Below are positions 50,039 to 58,707 of a stretch of DNA of 64,000 nucleotides, piece after piece. The translations under genes were made by a program, and so were the position numbers. Location: the NCBI GenBank assembly GCA_038562165.1, contig JBCFAO010000004.1:56059-120058 (forward strand), read 5' to 3'. Each line of letters starts with the position of its first letter. Position 1 is the stretch's first letter. The notes under the pieces were generated by a model. The model had not been told where the DNA came from, made no database searches, and saw only the letters and a program-made list of their open reading frames with translations. This DNA is from WRMS01 sp038562165. GTDB taxonomy: Bacteria > Bacillota > Peptococcia > DRI-13 > UBA5745.

Positions 50039-51022
50039 ATGAAGATTTGCTTTGTGGATAAACAATGGCTGTCAAAGGAGACCATGGAGATACAGCGGCG
50101 GGCCTTTGAAGGAAGAGGCATGGAAATTACCTTTCATGACTACACATCTCCCCAGGAAATTATTCAGAATAATCGGGATGCCGCTGCTCTGATGGTGGTG
50201 GCGGTGCCGATTACCCGCAATGTTATTGAGGCAATGCCTAATCTCAAGTTTATTGGCCGCTGCGGCATCGGTTACGATTCGGTAGATTTGGAGGCCGCCA
50301 CTCAGAGGGGCATTGCCGTATGCAACGTGCCGGATTACTGCGCTCATGAAGTAGCCAGCCACAGCCTGGCCCTGGCCTTGGCCCTGCGCAGGCAGCTTTT
50401 TCCTTTCGCAGCCCGGGCCAGAGCCGGAGGTTACGGCCAGGGCAGCGGCTATCCGGTGGAACGAATAAAAGGACAGGTATTTGCTTTACTGGGTTACGGG
50501 CGAATTGCCCGGGAACTTGCGGCCATGGCCCGGGGAATCGGTATGCAGGTAGCAGTGTATGATCCTTACGTGAAAGAAATCAGCGATTCCCATACAACAT
50601 TATATGCCGATATCGGCGAAGTGCTGGACAGGGCGGATATTCTGTCCGTGCATACGCCTTTGACGCCGCAAACCAGGCATATGCTGGCGGCTCCCCAGTT
50701 TAAAAGGATGAAAAACACAGCTATATTGATTAATACCTCCAGAGGCCCGGTAATCCATACCGGGGATATGATGGAAGCGCTGAAAAAAGGAGAAATTGCC
50801 GGCGCCGGGCTGGACGTCTGTGAAGGCGAGCCCCTTGGAGCGGACCATCCGCTGCTGCAGATGGAAAATGTTATTTTTACACCTCATGTTGCCATGTACT
50901 CTGAGGCGGCAATGAAAGACTTGCATAATAAATTGACGGGACAAGCCTTGGATGTATTGCAAGGCCGTTATACGGAAAATATTGTGAATCCTGAAGTCAG
51001 GAACTATGGGGTCTGGTTGTAA
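50039..51022 (+). CDS. D-isomer-specific 2-hydroxyacid dehydrogenase (module 3)
   Basis: A 327-residue dehydrogenase. GRCGIGYDSVDLEAATQRGI near residue 75, nucleotide motif LLGYGRIARELAAMARG near residue 151, NTSRGPVIHTGDMME with the catalytic Arg, DVCEGEPLGADHPL with Glu, and FTPHVAMYSEAAM with His. ATG 50039 has GGAAGG upstream. It is placed first, before TRAP 3, the reverse order of module 2. It is a paralogue of 2719-3687 and 40620-41597. Confidence 0.91.
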   Translation: MKICFVDKQWLSKETMEIQRRAFEGRGMEITFHDYTSPQEIIQNNRDAAALMVVAVPITRNVIEAMPNLKFIGRCGIGYDSVDLEAATQRGIAVCNVPDYCAHEVASHSLALALALRRQLFPFAARARAGGYGQGSGYPVERIKGQVFALLGYGRIARELAAMARGIGMQVAVYDPYVKEISDSHTTLYADIGEVLDRADILSVHTPLTPQTRHMLAAPQFKRMKNTAILINTSRGPVIHTGDMMEALKKGEIAGAGLDVCEGEPLGADHPLLQMENVIFTPHVAMYSEAAMKDLHNKLTGQALDVLQGRYTENIVNPEVRNYGVWL

Positions 51023-51054
51023 TATAGCCAAATATGAGACAGGAGGACGGAAAG

Positions 51055-52083
51055 ATGAAAAAGGCAGGAATAGGGATTTGTTTAATGTTGGCAATCATAT
51101 TTGTTCTGGGCGCTTGCGGAGGCTCCGCAGCCCGGGAGGGGCAAGGCTCCAACGTTGCCCCCCAGGAAAAGGTGCACATTACGGTGGGCCATGCCGGTTC
51201 CGAGGCTACGCTGATGCATCGGGCCTGGGAGGTATTTAAGAAAGAAGTAGAAGAGGTCTCCGGCGGAAAAATGACCGTTGAAATCTATGCCAACGGCCAA
51301 CTGGGTGGTGACCAGCAGTTGCAGGAGGCTGTGCAGAACGGTGATCTGATCGCTACCGCCTGCAACACAGCGGCATTAACCGGCTTTGAACCAAAGCTTG
51401 GCGTATTTGCAACACCTTTTTTATTTGCCGATAACCAGGCCGCCTATGAGCTTTTAGATGGTGAATTTGGTGATAAAATGCTGAATTTAATGGAAGAAAG
51501 CGGCTTTAAAGGGCTGGGTTTTTATGAATCCGTCCATTTCCGGGTGCTAAGCGCCAACAAACCTGTACATACACCTGACGACTTGAAGGGTGTAAAAATC
51601 CGGGTGATGCAGAACCCGATTCATATTGCCATTTGGGAAGCCCTTGGCGCCGGTCCCACATCTATACCTTTTTCCGAGCTTTATACCGCTTTGCAGCAGA
51701 AAACCGTTGACGCCCAGGAGAACCCTTTGGAGTTGATTGTGGCGCAACGCTTTTATGAAGTACAGCAAGCGGTGACGTTAACGAATCATCTTTTTTCCGT
51801 CGGCATGGCCACAATGAACCTGGATTTCTACAACTCCCTGTCTGCCGAACAGCAAAAGATTGTGGAGGACGCTGTCGAAAAGGCGGTTGCCTTCCAGCGT
51901 GAGGCTGGAGCCGCTGAATATAAGGATTATTTAAAAACGCTGCAAGACGCCGGCATTGAGGTCGTGATGCTGACGCCCCAGGAGCTGGAGCTATTTCGGG
52001 AAAAGGCCAAGGCTGCCTATCCGGTAATCGCAAAAGAAGTGGGTCAGGATTTATTGGATGAGTTGTTGGCTGCCACAAAATAG
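51055..52083 (+). CDS. dctP: TRAP transporter substrate-binding lipoprotein DctP (system 3)
   Basis: A 342-residue DctP with lipobox LGAC near residue 19. Ligand-site motifs LKGVKIRVMQNPIHIAIWEA and LYTALQQKTVDAQENPLE. ATG 51055 follows AGGAGG. It is 32 bp after the dehydrogenase and 25 bp before dctQ, with no intercistronic hairpin, unlike systems 1 and 2. The binding motif differs from system 2 at several positions (NPIHIA versus SNYHVA), so the substrates may differ. Confidence 0.93.
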   Translation: MKKAGIGICLMLAIIFVLGACGGSAAREGQGSNVAPQEKVHITVGHAGSEATLMHRAWEVFKKEVEEVSGGKMTVEIYANGQLGGDQQLQEAVQNGDLIATACNTAALTGFEPKLGVFATPFLFADNQAAYELLDGEFGDKMLNLMEESGFKGLGFYESVHFRVLSANKPVHTPDDLKGVKIRVMQNPIHIAIWEALGAGPTSIPFSELYTALQQKTVDAQENPLELIVAQRFYEVQQAVTLTNHLFSVGMATMNLDFYNSLSAEQQKIVEDAVEKAVAFQREAGAAEYKDYLKTLQDAGIEVVMLTPQELELFREKAKAAYPVIAKEVGQDLLDELLAATK

Positions 52084-52108
52084 CAGCTATTCCGAAGGGA
52101 GAGATTCG

Positions 52109-52594
52109 ATGAAAATTATCGGCAGAATCGATGACCACCTGGAAGAGGTGATGCTGGTCTTTTTAATGACCTATTTCGTGTTTGTCGTAGTGGCCCAAGT
52201 TATTGCCCGTTTTGTGCTGCAGGTGCCGGCTGCCTGGACCGAGGAAACCGGACGCTATGCCTTCATCTGGCTTACTTTCATCGGCGCCAGTTACGCCACA
52301 AAAAAAGGTATGCACATCCGTATGGATATTATGGAAAGTTATTTAGGTCCGATAGCCGCCGGAAGGCTGAAGCTTTTATCTATGCTGATTTTTTTAGCGT
52401 TTTTATTGATCATGAGCGGAATAGGCCTCAGCGTATGTCAAACATTATTGGCCAAGCCCCAGAAAAGTCCGGTGCTGGGGCTGCCGATGCTGGCGGTGTA
52501 TGCCGCCATGCCGGTGGGGATGATCTTGTCCGCCATTCGAATGCTGCAATGGTTCTACCTGGAGCTATATAAAAAGAAAACCGCCGGCATATAG
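52109..52594 (+). CDS. dctQ: TRAP transporter small permease DctQ (system 3)
   Basis: A 161-residue four-helix DctQ. It has the signature VPAAWTEETGRYAFIWLTFI near residue 36 and ATKKGMHIRMDIME. ATG 52109 follows GGGAGAG; the longer frame starting at 52058 overlaps dctP. It is 14 bp before dctM. Confidence 0.92.
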   Translation: MKIIGRIDDHLEEVMLVFLMTYFVFVVVAQVIARFVLQVPAAWTEETGRYAFIWLTFIGASYATKKGMHIRMDIMESYLGPIAAGRLKLLSMLIFLAFLLIMSGIGLSVCQTLLAKPQKSPVLGLPMLAVYAAMPVGMILSAIRMLQWFYLELYKKKTAGI

Positions 52595-52608
52595 GAAAGG
52601 AGTCAGGT

Positions 52609-53892
52609 ATGGCTGTAGGTATATTGTTCATCGCCTTTTTTGCGCTGTTGGCCTTAGGTGTTCCGGTAGCGGGATCAATAGGCCTGGCATTGCTGGCCAA
52701 CGGCCTGGCCGGTTCCGGTATTGCCCCGGCTTATATTGGGCGTTCTTTGATACAGGGGTTGGATTCTTTCACTGTTCTTGCGGTTCCCCTATTTATTTTA
52801 GCCGGCGAGATCATGGGGCAGGGAGGTATCTCAAAGCGCCTGTTCAATCTGGCCAATGCAATGGTGGGCAAGTTTACCGGCGGCGTGCCAATGGCTACGG
52901 TGCTGACCTGCATGCTGTTCGGGGCAATTTCCGGCTCCGGGCAGGCCACTTTTGCGGCGGTAGGCAGCATCATGATTCCGGAGATGGAAAGGCAGGGTTA
53001 CGACAAGAGTTTCGTCACCGGACTAACCGCTTCGTCAGGCGGGCTAGGCGTATTGATTCCCCCCAGCCTGCCGATAGTGATGTATGCTCTTGCGGCTAAT
53101 TCATCCATCGGCACAATGTTTTCCGCAGGTATTTTACCAGGGATTTTATGCGGCTTAACCTTAATGATTTATGCTTATCTCTTTTGCAGACGCCACCCAA
53201 TTTCAGGGACAAGCTTTACCCCGACAATGGGCGTATTTCAAAGCATCAAAGAGGGCTTTTGGGCTTTACTGACGCCGGTGATTATTCTTGGAGGAATCTA
53301 CGGCAGCATTTTTACCTCCACGGAAGCAGCCGGTGTTGCCGTGGTATACGCTTTAATTGTCAGTATATTTGTCTACCGCACCATTTTGCTGAAGGATTTG
53401 CCTCGCATTTTTTTACGGGCAGCAGCGCTGAATGCCCCGATTTTGCTGATCGTCGGCATTGCTACGGTGCTGGGACGAGTGCTGGCTATGCAGAAGGTTC
53501 CCACAATGATCGCCAGTGGTATTTTGTCGGTTACCACATCCGGGATATTGATTATTATTTTGATCAATATTCTGCTTCTCATTGTTGGCATGTTGATGGA
53601 GACTTTGGCTGCTATTGTGATACTGGCGCCTATTTTACTGCCGATCATCAATGGGATTGGCATGAGTCCGGTGCACTTTGGCGTAATTATGGTGGCAAAC
53701 CTGGCCATTGGTTTTGTAACGCCGCCTGTGGGCACAAATCTCTACACTGCCGCAGCGCTGACCGGCATCCATGTCAAAGATCTGACTAAAGCGATCATTG
53801 GGCCAGTTTGCGCTCTTTTAATTGCCCAAGTTTTACTGGTAATGTTTCCGCAAATATCCCTGTTCCTGCCCAGGTTGTTTGGCCAGCTCTAA
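52609..53892 (+). CDS. dctM: TRAP transporter large permease DctM (system 3)
   Basis: A 427-residue DctM with about 12 helices. Signature segments GAISGSGQATFAAVGSIMIP near residue 103, GGLGVLIPPSLPIVMYAL, PVIILGGIYGSIFTSTEAA near residue 222 and GFVTPPVGTNLYTAAAL near residue 367. AGGAG precedes the ATG. It ends the island; the 41-bp-period repeats follow 31 bp later. Confidence 0.95.
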   Translation: MAVGILFIAFFALLALGVPVAGSIGLALLANGLAGSGIAPAYIGRSLIQGLDSFTVLAVPLFILAGEIMGQGGISKRLFNLANAMVGKFTGGVPMATVLTCMLFGAISGSGQATFAAVGSIMIPEMERQGYDKSFVTGLTASSGGLGVLIPPSLPIVMYALAANSSIGTMFSAGILPGILCGLTLMIYAYLFCRRHPISGTSFTPTMGVFQSIKEGFWALLTPVIILGGIYGSIFTSTEAAGVAVVYALIVSIFVYRTILLKDLPRIFLRAAALNAPILLIVGIATVLGRVLAMQKVPTMIASGILSVTTSGILIIILINILLLIVGMLMETLAAIVILAPILLPIINGIGMSPVHFGVIMVANLAIGFVTPPVGTNLYTAAALTGIHVKDLTKAIIGPVCALLIAQVLLVMFPQISLFLPRLFGQL

Positions 53893-53923
53893 TCCGGCTA
53901 ATCTGTGCAGAGCAGAGACAGAA

Positions 53924-54125
53924 TGTGCAAAATTGCAGCTTTGTCGCCGTTTGCTTGGGCAACTGTGCAAAACTGCAGGTTTGTCGTCGTTCGCATAGGC
54001 TAACTGTGCATAATTGCAGGTTTGTAACCCTTAAATCTCTCGTTTGGAACAAATTTGGCCTGAAAACAGGGTAAAAACCCTATTTTCAGGCCAAATCATC
54101 TACTACAAACTTGAAATTTTGCACA
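53924..54125. repeat. 41-bp-period repeats with central hairpin
   Basis: Direct units TGTGCAAAAYTGCAGSTTTGT start at 53924, 53964 and 54005 (steps 40 and 41). A near-perfect 20-bp stem follows (54053-54072 with 54077-54096, one mismatch, loop AAAA), which may terminate the TRAP 3 operon. An inverted degenerate unit lies at 54106-54125. Same unit and period as 11453-11740. Confidence 0.85.
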
Positions 54126-54155
54126 AAAGGCTCTAGTACCAAGTAGGTATAGATT

Positions 54156-55001
54156 CTATTCCCCTTCCACCACAGTGCCTACATGGCAGAAGAAGAATTT
54201 TTCTTTGAATTCCTGGGACAGCCCCATGGCGGCAATATCTCCCGTGCAGTGAGAGACCCCCAGCCGCTCGATATTAAAGCCCTTCAGAGCCTCGATGCTC
54301 TTTTCCCGCTGTTCCGGCGAGGCAGGTCCCAAATGGGTGCCGCCGATCACCGTATGGATACGCTTTTCACCGGTTTTTTCTATGGCATGGTTCAGGATAT
54401 TGATGATGCCGGCATGGGAGCAGCCCAGCACCACAAAAAGTCCTTTTTCCGTCTTAATGACCAAAGACTGATCGTCGGGCAGGGGATCCTGTACATAGTC
54501 GGATTCGCAGCCGCAGCCGCAGGGAATGACCTGGTCCAAATCCCCGGTTTCGAAATCGTTTTTGCGGGGCACCTCCCCGGTAAGATACATGCCGGGGACG
54601 ACTTCGCTGAACTCTGTGTTGTAAACGAAGCTGGCGCCCTGGGATTCCAAGGCAGGCTTGGCAAAGGGGATGCCGATGTATTTGACCTTGCCTCCCCGGG
54701 TCATGTAGCTTTCTTTGAATAATTCGGGGTGGCTGTAGACCTTCACCTTGCCGGCGGCGGTGACGGCGGCAAGCAAACCGCCGGTATGGTCGATGTGGTG
54801 GTGGCTGAGGATAATGCCTTGAATGCCGGACAGATCCTTTTTGAAATAGTGGGCATTGTTGATTAAGGCCAAACCCTGGCCGGTGTCAAAAAGGAAGTTG
54901 CCCTGATCAGTCTCCAGAAAAACCGACCAGCCGTGTTCGGCCAAAGCGCCTATATTGCTGTAGACGCAGTTTTCGCATAATACCGTAGCTTTAACTTTCA
55001 T
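54156..55001 (-). CDS. MBL-fold metallohydrolase (COG1237-like)
   Basis: A 281-residue metallo-beta-lactamase-fold protein. It opens with VLCENCVYSNIGALAEHGWS and ETDQGNFLFDTGQG, then the metal motif ILSHHHIDHTGGLLAA near residue 85, and ends with LGCSHAGIINIL and GVSHCTGD. This pattern fits the family annotated as dihydropterin-ribofuranosylaminobenzene-phosphate synthase-like hydrolases, whose true role in bacteria is unclear. It lies 43 bp after the permease gene on the same strand and is likely in the same MarR-controlled unit. Confidence 0.86.
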   Translation of the reverse strand: MKVKATVLCENCVYSNIGALAEHGWSVFLETDQGNFLFDTGQGLALINNAHYFKKDLSGIQGIILSHHHIDHTGGLLAAVTAAGKVKVYSHPELFKESYMTRGGKVKYIGIPFAKPALESQGASFVYNTEFSEVVPGMYLTGEVPRKNDFETGDLDQVIPCGCGCESDYVQDPLPDDQSLVIKTEKGLFVVLGCSHAGIINILNHAIEKTGEKRIHTVIGGTHLGPASPEQREKSIEALKGFNIERLGVSHCTGDIAAMGLSQEFKEKFFFCHVGTVVEGE

Positions 55002-55044
55002 TTTTTCTCCTCTTTTCTATAATAATATATCATAAATAAAAATA

Positions 55045-56421
55045 TCACATCAGGAAAACGCCTAAGATCAAAGTGGCCAGATAACCGGCCATAACGGGAA
55101 TAAGGCATCTTCGGGCCACTTCTATAGGGTTGACGCCCACAATGGCCGCCACGGGAATCAAAGCCCAGGGTACGATGACGCTGCCGCCGGTCCAAACGGA
55201 AGTGATTTGGCCCATGGCCGCAAGGACTGCCGGATCGGCTCCGATAGTGGCGCCCAGGCTGCCGGCCATGGCTCCCGTCAGGGGCAGGGGGGCAAAGCCG
55301 GAGCCGTCCATGCCCACAAGAAAGCCTACGCCCATGACGATGAGCCCTACGGGGAATTTCGATAAAGGAATAGAATTGGAAATCAGCCGGGCAAAGTCCA
55401 CCATATAGCCGCTGCCCTCAGGACCTAAAATAACTTTGGACATTTCTTCGCCGCCCACAAAAAAGAAAGCGGCAATGACGATAACCGGAGCAAAAACCTT
55501 GATGCCGAACATGAAGCCCTGGCGGACGTAGTCCGTAGCTATTTCCAGGGCCTCCAGCTTATGATGCCCAATGGCAGTGATACACATGATCAAAAGAGCG
55601 GTGCCCCCTACGAGAGCGGTGGCGTCGCCGCCTTTTAAATCCAGCTTTAGCATCAGGACGACATTTAAAACGAAGGCAACGGGAACGAAAAGCGCAATAA
55701 AGTGGGCAAAGGGAGAAATATTCTCTCTGACTTCAATTTTACACATCTCGTTATTCTCATGTAAAGCATGTAATTTATTAATATCCTTTTTCATGTCCCG
55801 TTTAAGCATGAAATAGGCGGTCCCTGTGGCGACGAGGCCCATGACAAGATGAAGGGGTATGCCTGCCATAGTGACGGCTGCGGCGCTTTCCAGGCCGGCA
55901 GCCTTGGCGGATATGGAAGGGGCCCCTTGGATCACCCAGTCAAAACCAAGGCCGCAGCCATAGCCGAACATGGTCATGACAGTAGCGGCGCCGATGGCCG
56001 GCAATCCTGCTTTGATGGCCACCGGCAGTACAATGGCCCCGATTAAGGCCACGGCGGGACCGGGCCAGATCATCCAGGATAGGACCATAATGACAATACC
56101 TAAAATCCAGTAAGCCAAGTCGGCGTTGACCATTAATTTCGTTGCCGGCTGGATCATCAGATAGTCGGCGCCGCAGTCGCAGAGAGCCTTGGACATGGCC
56201 ACAATCAGAGAAATAACGATAATGATGCCGATGAATTCGCTGCCGGCAGCTACCATGCCTGTAAAGACGGTTTGTATTGCGGCAGTAAAAGAGCCTTTGA
56301 CCAGCCAGCCCATGAGGAACAGCCCCAGGGCGCAAGGGATGACAACATCCTTTCGAAATGCCATAGTGACAATGACAATAACCACAACGGAAAGAAATAA
56401 CCAATGGGCAGCGCTTAACAT
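55045..56421 (-). CDS. Multi-pass permease, ion-transporter superfamily
   Basis: A 458-residue membrane protein with about 11-12 helices. Polar loops such as GYGCGLGFDWVIQGAPSISA and VGMDGSGFAPLPLTGAMAGS resemble substrate loops of anion transporters, and a hydrophilic segment (KRDMKKDINKLHALHENN) separates two halves. I cannot name the family. A perfect MarR-type palindrome (56521-56543) lies about 100 bp upstream of its ATG, so it is probably repressed by the neighbouring MarR protein. Confidence 0.7.
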   Translation of the reverse strand: MLSAAHWLFLSVVVIVIVTMAFRKDVVIPCALGLFLMGWLVKGSFTAAIQTVFTGMVAAGSEFIGIIIVISLIVAMSKALCDCGADYLMIQPATKLMVNADLAYWILGIVIMVLSWMIWPGPAVALIGAIVLPVAIKAGLPAIGAATVMTMFGYGCGLGFDWVIQGAPSISAKAAGLESAAAVTMAGIPLHLVMGLVATGTAYFMLKRDMKKDINKLHALHENNEMCKIEVRENISPFAHFIALFVPVAFVLNVVLMLKLDLKGGDATALVGGTALLIMCITAIGHHKLEALEIATDYVRQGFMFGIKVFAPVIVIAAFFFVGGEEMSKVILGPEGSGYMVDFARLISNSIPLSKFPVGLIVMGVGFLVGMDGSGFAPLPLTGAMAGSLGATIGADPAVLAAMGQITSVWTGGSVIVPWALIPVAAIVGVNPIEVARRCLIPVMAGYLATLILGVFLM

Positions 56422-56520
56422 AATTTTCCCCCTTAATCAATTAATTCCCTTTACCCATTCTTCTGTTTACCGGGTCGGGCTATAAACTCAGCGTAACCAC
56501 CCCTTTCAAGAGAAACTCAA

Positions 56521-56543
56521 TATAGTTTAGATACTAAACTATA
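56521..56543. promoter_or_regulatory. MarR-type operator upstream of the permease
   Basis: Perfect palindrome TATAGTTTAG-ATA-CTAAACTATA (10-bp arms). Its core AGTTTAG-N3-CTAAACT is identical to the site at 57055-57073. It lies in the gap between marR and the permease gene. Confidence 0.85.
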
Positions 56544-56584
56544 TTGGTAAAAAAAATAGCTAAGCCTGTTAAAACAGACTACGC

Positions 56585-57049
56585 TTATAAAAGCTCAATC
56601 AGCTTTTCGATGCCTATTTCAAACATTTCGATTTCCTGCTGGCTTAGCTTGGCTCTCAGCTGATCGTAAAAATGCAGGTGATCCTGCCAATGAGCATGGT
56701 AGGCGCTGACCCCTTTGGAGGTAAGGGAAATCAAAGAGGCCCGGGAATCCTCGGGATGGGCGGAGCGCTGAACAAGGCCCTGGCTTTCTAAGCGCTTAAT
56801 CACTTGGCTAACGGCGCCCTTCGTAACGGATAAACGGTTGGCCAGCTCGCTCATCAGAATGGCCTGGCCGCAGCCAATGGCGTCAATGGTATGAATTTCG
56901 CTGGGGGTAAGGGGGCCGGCATCACCAAAGCTCCGGGGGTTTTTCTCCAGGCGCTGCAGCTGGAGAAATAAACGGCCCAAATTCCGGCTGCCCCTATCCC
57001 GGCAAAATTCGCTATTATCTTTTGATGAGTTTGTCATTTCTTTATCCAT
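56585..57049 (-). CDS. MarR-family transcriptional regulator
   Basis: A 154-residue MarR protein: LTPSEIHTIDAIGCGQAILM, helix-turn-helix ELANRLSVTKGAVSQVIKRL near residue 64, and wing RSAHPEDSRASLISLTSKG. It binds palindromes as a dimer and releases them on binding a small ligand. Two identical 7-bp-arm palindromes flank the gene, one over its own promoter and one before the permease gene. The ATG at 57049 lies about 7 nt after the -10 box and lacks a ribosome binding site; Met5 is an alternative start. Confidence 0.92.
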   Translation of the reverse strand: MDKEMTNSSKDNSEFCRDRGSRNLGRLFLQLQRLEKNPRSFGDAGPLTPSEIHTIDAIGCGQAILMSELANRLSVTKGAVSQVIKRLESQGLVQRSAHPEDSRASLISLTSKGVSAYHAHWQDHLHFYDQLRAKLSQQEIEMFEIGIEKLIELL

Positions 57050-57054
57050 GAGGA

Positions 57055-57084
57055 TAGTTTAGTATCTAAACTAGATTTTGTCAA
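57055..57084 (-). promoter_or_regulatory. marR promoter with overlapping operator
   Basis: On the minus strand, TTGACA (57084-57079), 17-bp spacer and TAAACT (57061-57056). The palindrome TAGTTTAG-TAT-CTAAACTA (57055-57073) covers the spacer and -10 box and also overlaps the nikE stop codon (57071-57073). Binding of MarR would block its own promoter. Confidence 0.82.
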
Positions 57085-57889
57085 GGGGAATTTTAGTAGT
57101 GGCCTCAAAGTCGATAATGGAGTGCAGCAGGCGCAAGGCATATTCATCCTTTGTTTCAGAAAGCCGCTCCACGGCGATTTGCTCCGTTACCCGGCCCTGG
57201 TACAGGAATAATACGTTGTCGCACATGTAGGTAACGGCGGTCAGGTCATGGGTAATAAAGGCATAGGTTAAGTCCAGCCGCTCCTTTAATTCCTTCAGCA
57301 GGTCCATGATTTGCACCTGGGTATGGGTGTCAAGGGAAGAAATCGCCTCGTCAAAGAGGATCAGCTCCGGCTTGCAGGCCACGGCCCGGGCAATGCAAAC
57401 CCGCTGCAGTTGGCCGCCGGAAAGCTGGTGGGGAAAACGGCCGGCAAAGGAGGCCTCCAAGCCTACCACATCCAGAAGGCGGGCAATCTCTTTTTCGTAA
57501 TTCAGGGCAATGTCTTCCCGCCGCTGCCTGGCCCTGATACCTTCGCCGATGACGTCACGGATGAGAAAACGGGGATTAGCGGAGGTAGTATAATCCTGAA
57601 AAACAACGCTGAGCTTATTCTGCAGAGCCCTTTTCCCCTGTCTGGAGCGGTAAACGGACATACCGTCCAATAAAACCTGGCCTTTCTCCGGCTTCAGCAG
57701 TCCGCAAAGCACCCGGCCCAAGGTGGATTTGCCGCTGCCGGATTCGCCTAAAATGCCGAGGCAGGAGCCTTTGGGCAGAGACAAAGATACGTCAAAGAGC
57801 ACTTGTTTTCTCGATGCTCCAAATACTTTCTCTTGTTGTTCGCTGCGGAAGCTGACGCAGATATCTTGCATTTCGATCATCGGGATCAT
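57071..57889 (-). CDS. nikE: Nickel/oligopeptide ABC transporter ATP-binding protein, NikE-like
   Basis: A 272-residue ABC ATPase. Walker A GESGSGKSTLGRVLCG near residue 51, signature LSGGQLQRVCIARAVACKP near residue 156, Walker B ELILFDEAISSLD, and switch His in AFITHDLTAV. It is the second of two ATPases in an A-B-C-D-E layout and overlaps nikD by 4 bp. Assignment as nickel-type rests mainly on the binding protein. Its stop codon lies within the marR operator. Confidence 0.85.
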   Translation of the reverse strand: MIPMIEMQDICVSFRSEQQEKVFGASRKQVLFDVSLSLPKGSCLGILGESGSGKSTLGRVLCGLLKPEKGQVLLDGMSVYRSRQGKRALQNKLSVVFQDYTTSANPRFLIRDVIGEGIRARQRREDIALNYEKEIARLLDVVGLEASFAGRFPHQLSGGQLQRVCIARAVACKPELILFDEAISSLDTHTQVQIMDLLKELKERLDLTYAFITHDLTAVTYMCDNVLFLYQGRVTEQIAVERLSETKDEYALRLLHSIIDFEATTKIPLDKI

Positions 57890-58707
57890 TGAGACGCCTC
57901 CTTTTGCAGGGCTAAACGGTAGCGGGCCATAACGGCGCTGCGTTTTTCCACTAGAAGCTTTGTATAGGGATCAATAGCGTGATGGAGGATATGGGAAAAT
58001 TCCCCTTTATCCACAATTTCCCCATTGCTCATGACTAAAATACGATCGGCTACTTTTGAGACGGCTCCTAAATCGTGAGTGATAAAGAGCATAGCTGTTT
58101 GATGGCCGGCTTTAATCTTTTGAAATTCCTGGAGAATTTCAAATTGAGTTATGGCGTCAATGGCAGTGGTAGGCTCATCGGCAATCAGCAGATCCGGCTC
58201 CAAAGCGATGGCGATACCGATCATGATCCGCTGCAGCATGCCGCCGGAGAGCTGATGGGGATACTTTTCCAAAACTTCCGCTGGGTCCTTGATTTGCATC
58301 CGCTCCAGGATGTCCAGGGACTGGCTGCGAATTTGGGCTTTATCCCACTCAGTGTGAACGCCAAAGGTCTCGGCCATTTGGTTGCCGATGCGGTAGAGGG
58401 GGTCGAAGCAGGTCATGGGGTTTTGCAAAACCATGGTGATTTGACGGCCCCGCAGCCGCCGCAGAGACTCCTTGCTTTCCTTCAGCAGATCCCGGCCATT
58501 AAATAAGGCTTGACCGGAAACCTGAAAGCTTTTATCCAGCAGGCCGGCGAAGGCTTTGACGGTCATGCTTTTGCCGCTGCCGGATTCCCCTAAGATGCCG
58601 AGGCATTCACCCTGATTGACGGAAAAGCTGACGTTTTTGACTATGGGACGCAGGCCTTTTTTTGTCTTGAGCGAGACACAGAGGTCCCGCACCTCTATTA
58701 TGCTCAT
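57886..58707 (-). CDS. nikD: Nickel/oligopeptide ABC transporter ATP-binding protein, NikD-like
   Basis: A 273-residue ABC ATPase. Walker A GESGSGKSMTVKAFAG near residue 38, Q-loop QNPMTCFDPL, signature LSGGMLQRIMIGIAIALEP near residue 152, Walker B DLLIADEPTTAID and FITHDLGAVSKVA. C-terminal extension typical of the peptide/nickel family. Overlaps both neighbours by 4 bp. Confidence 0.85.
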   Translation of the reverse strand: MSIIEVRDLCVSLKTKKGLRPIVKNVSFSVNQGECLGILGESGSGKSMTVKAFAGLLDKSFQVSGQALFNGRDLLKESKESLRRLRGRQITMVLQNPMTCFDPLYRIGNQMAETFGVHTEWDKAQIRSQSLDILERMQIKDPAEVLEKYPHQLSGGMLQRIMIGIAIALEPDLLIADEPTTAIDAITQFEILQEFQKIKAGHQTAMLFITHDLGAVSKVADRILVMSNGEIVDKGEFSHILHHAIDPYTKLLVEKRSAVMARYRLALQKEASQ

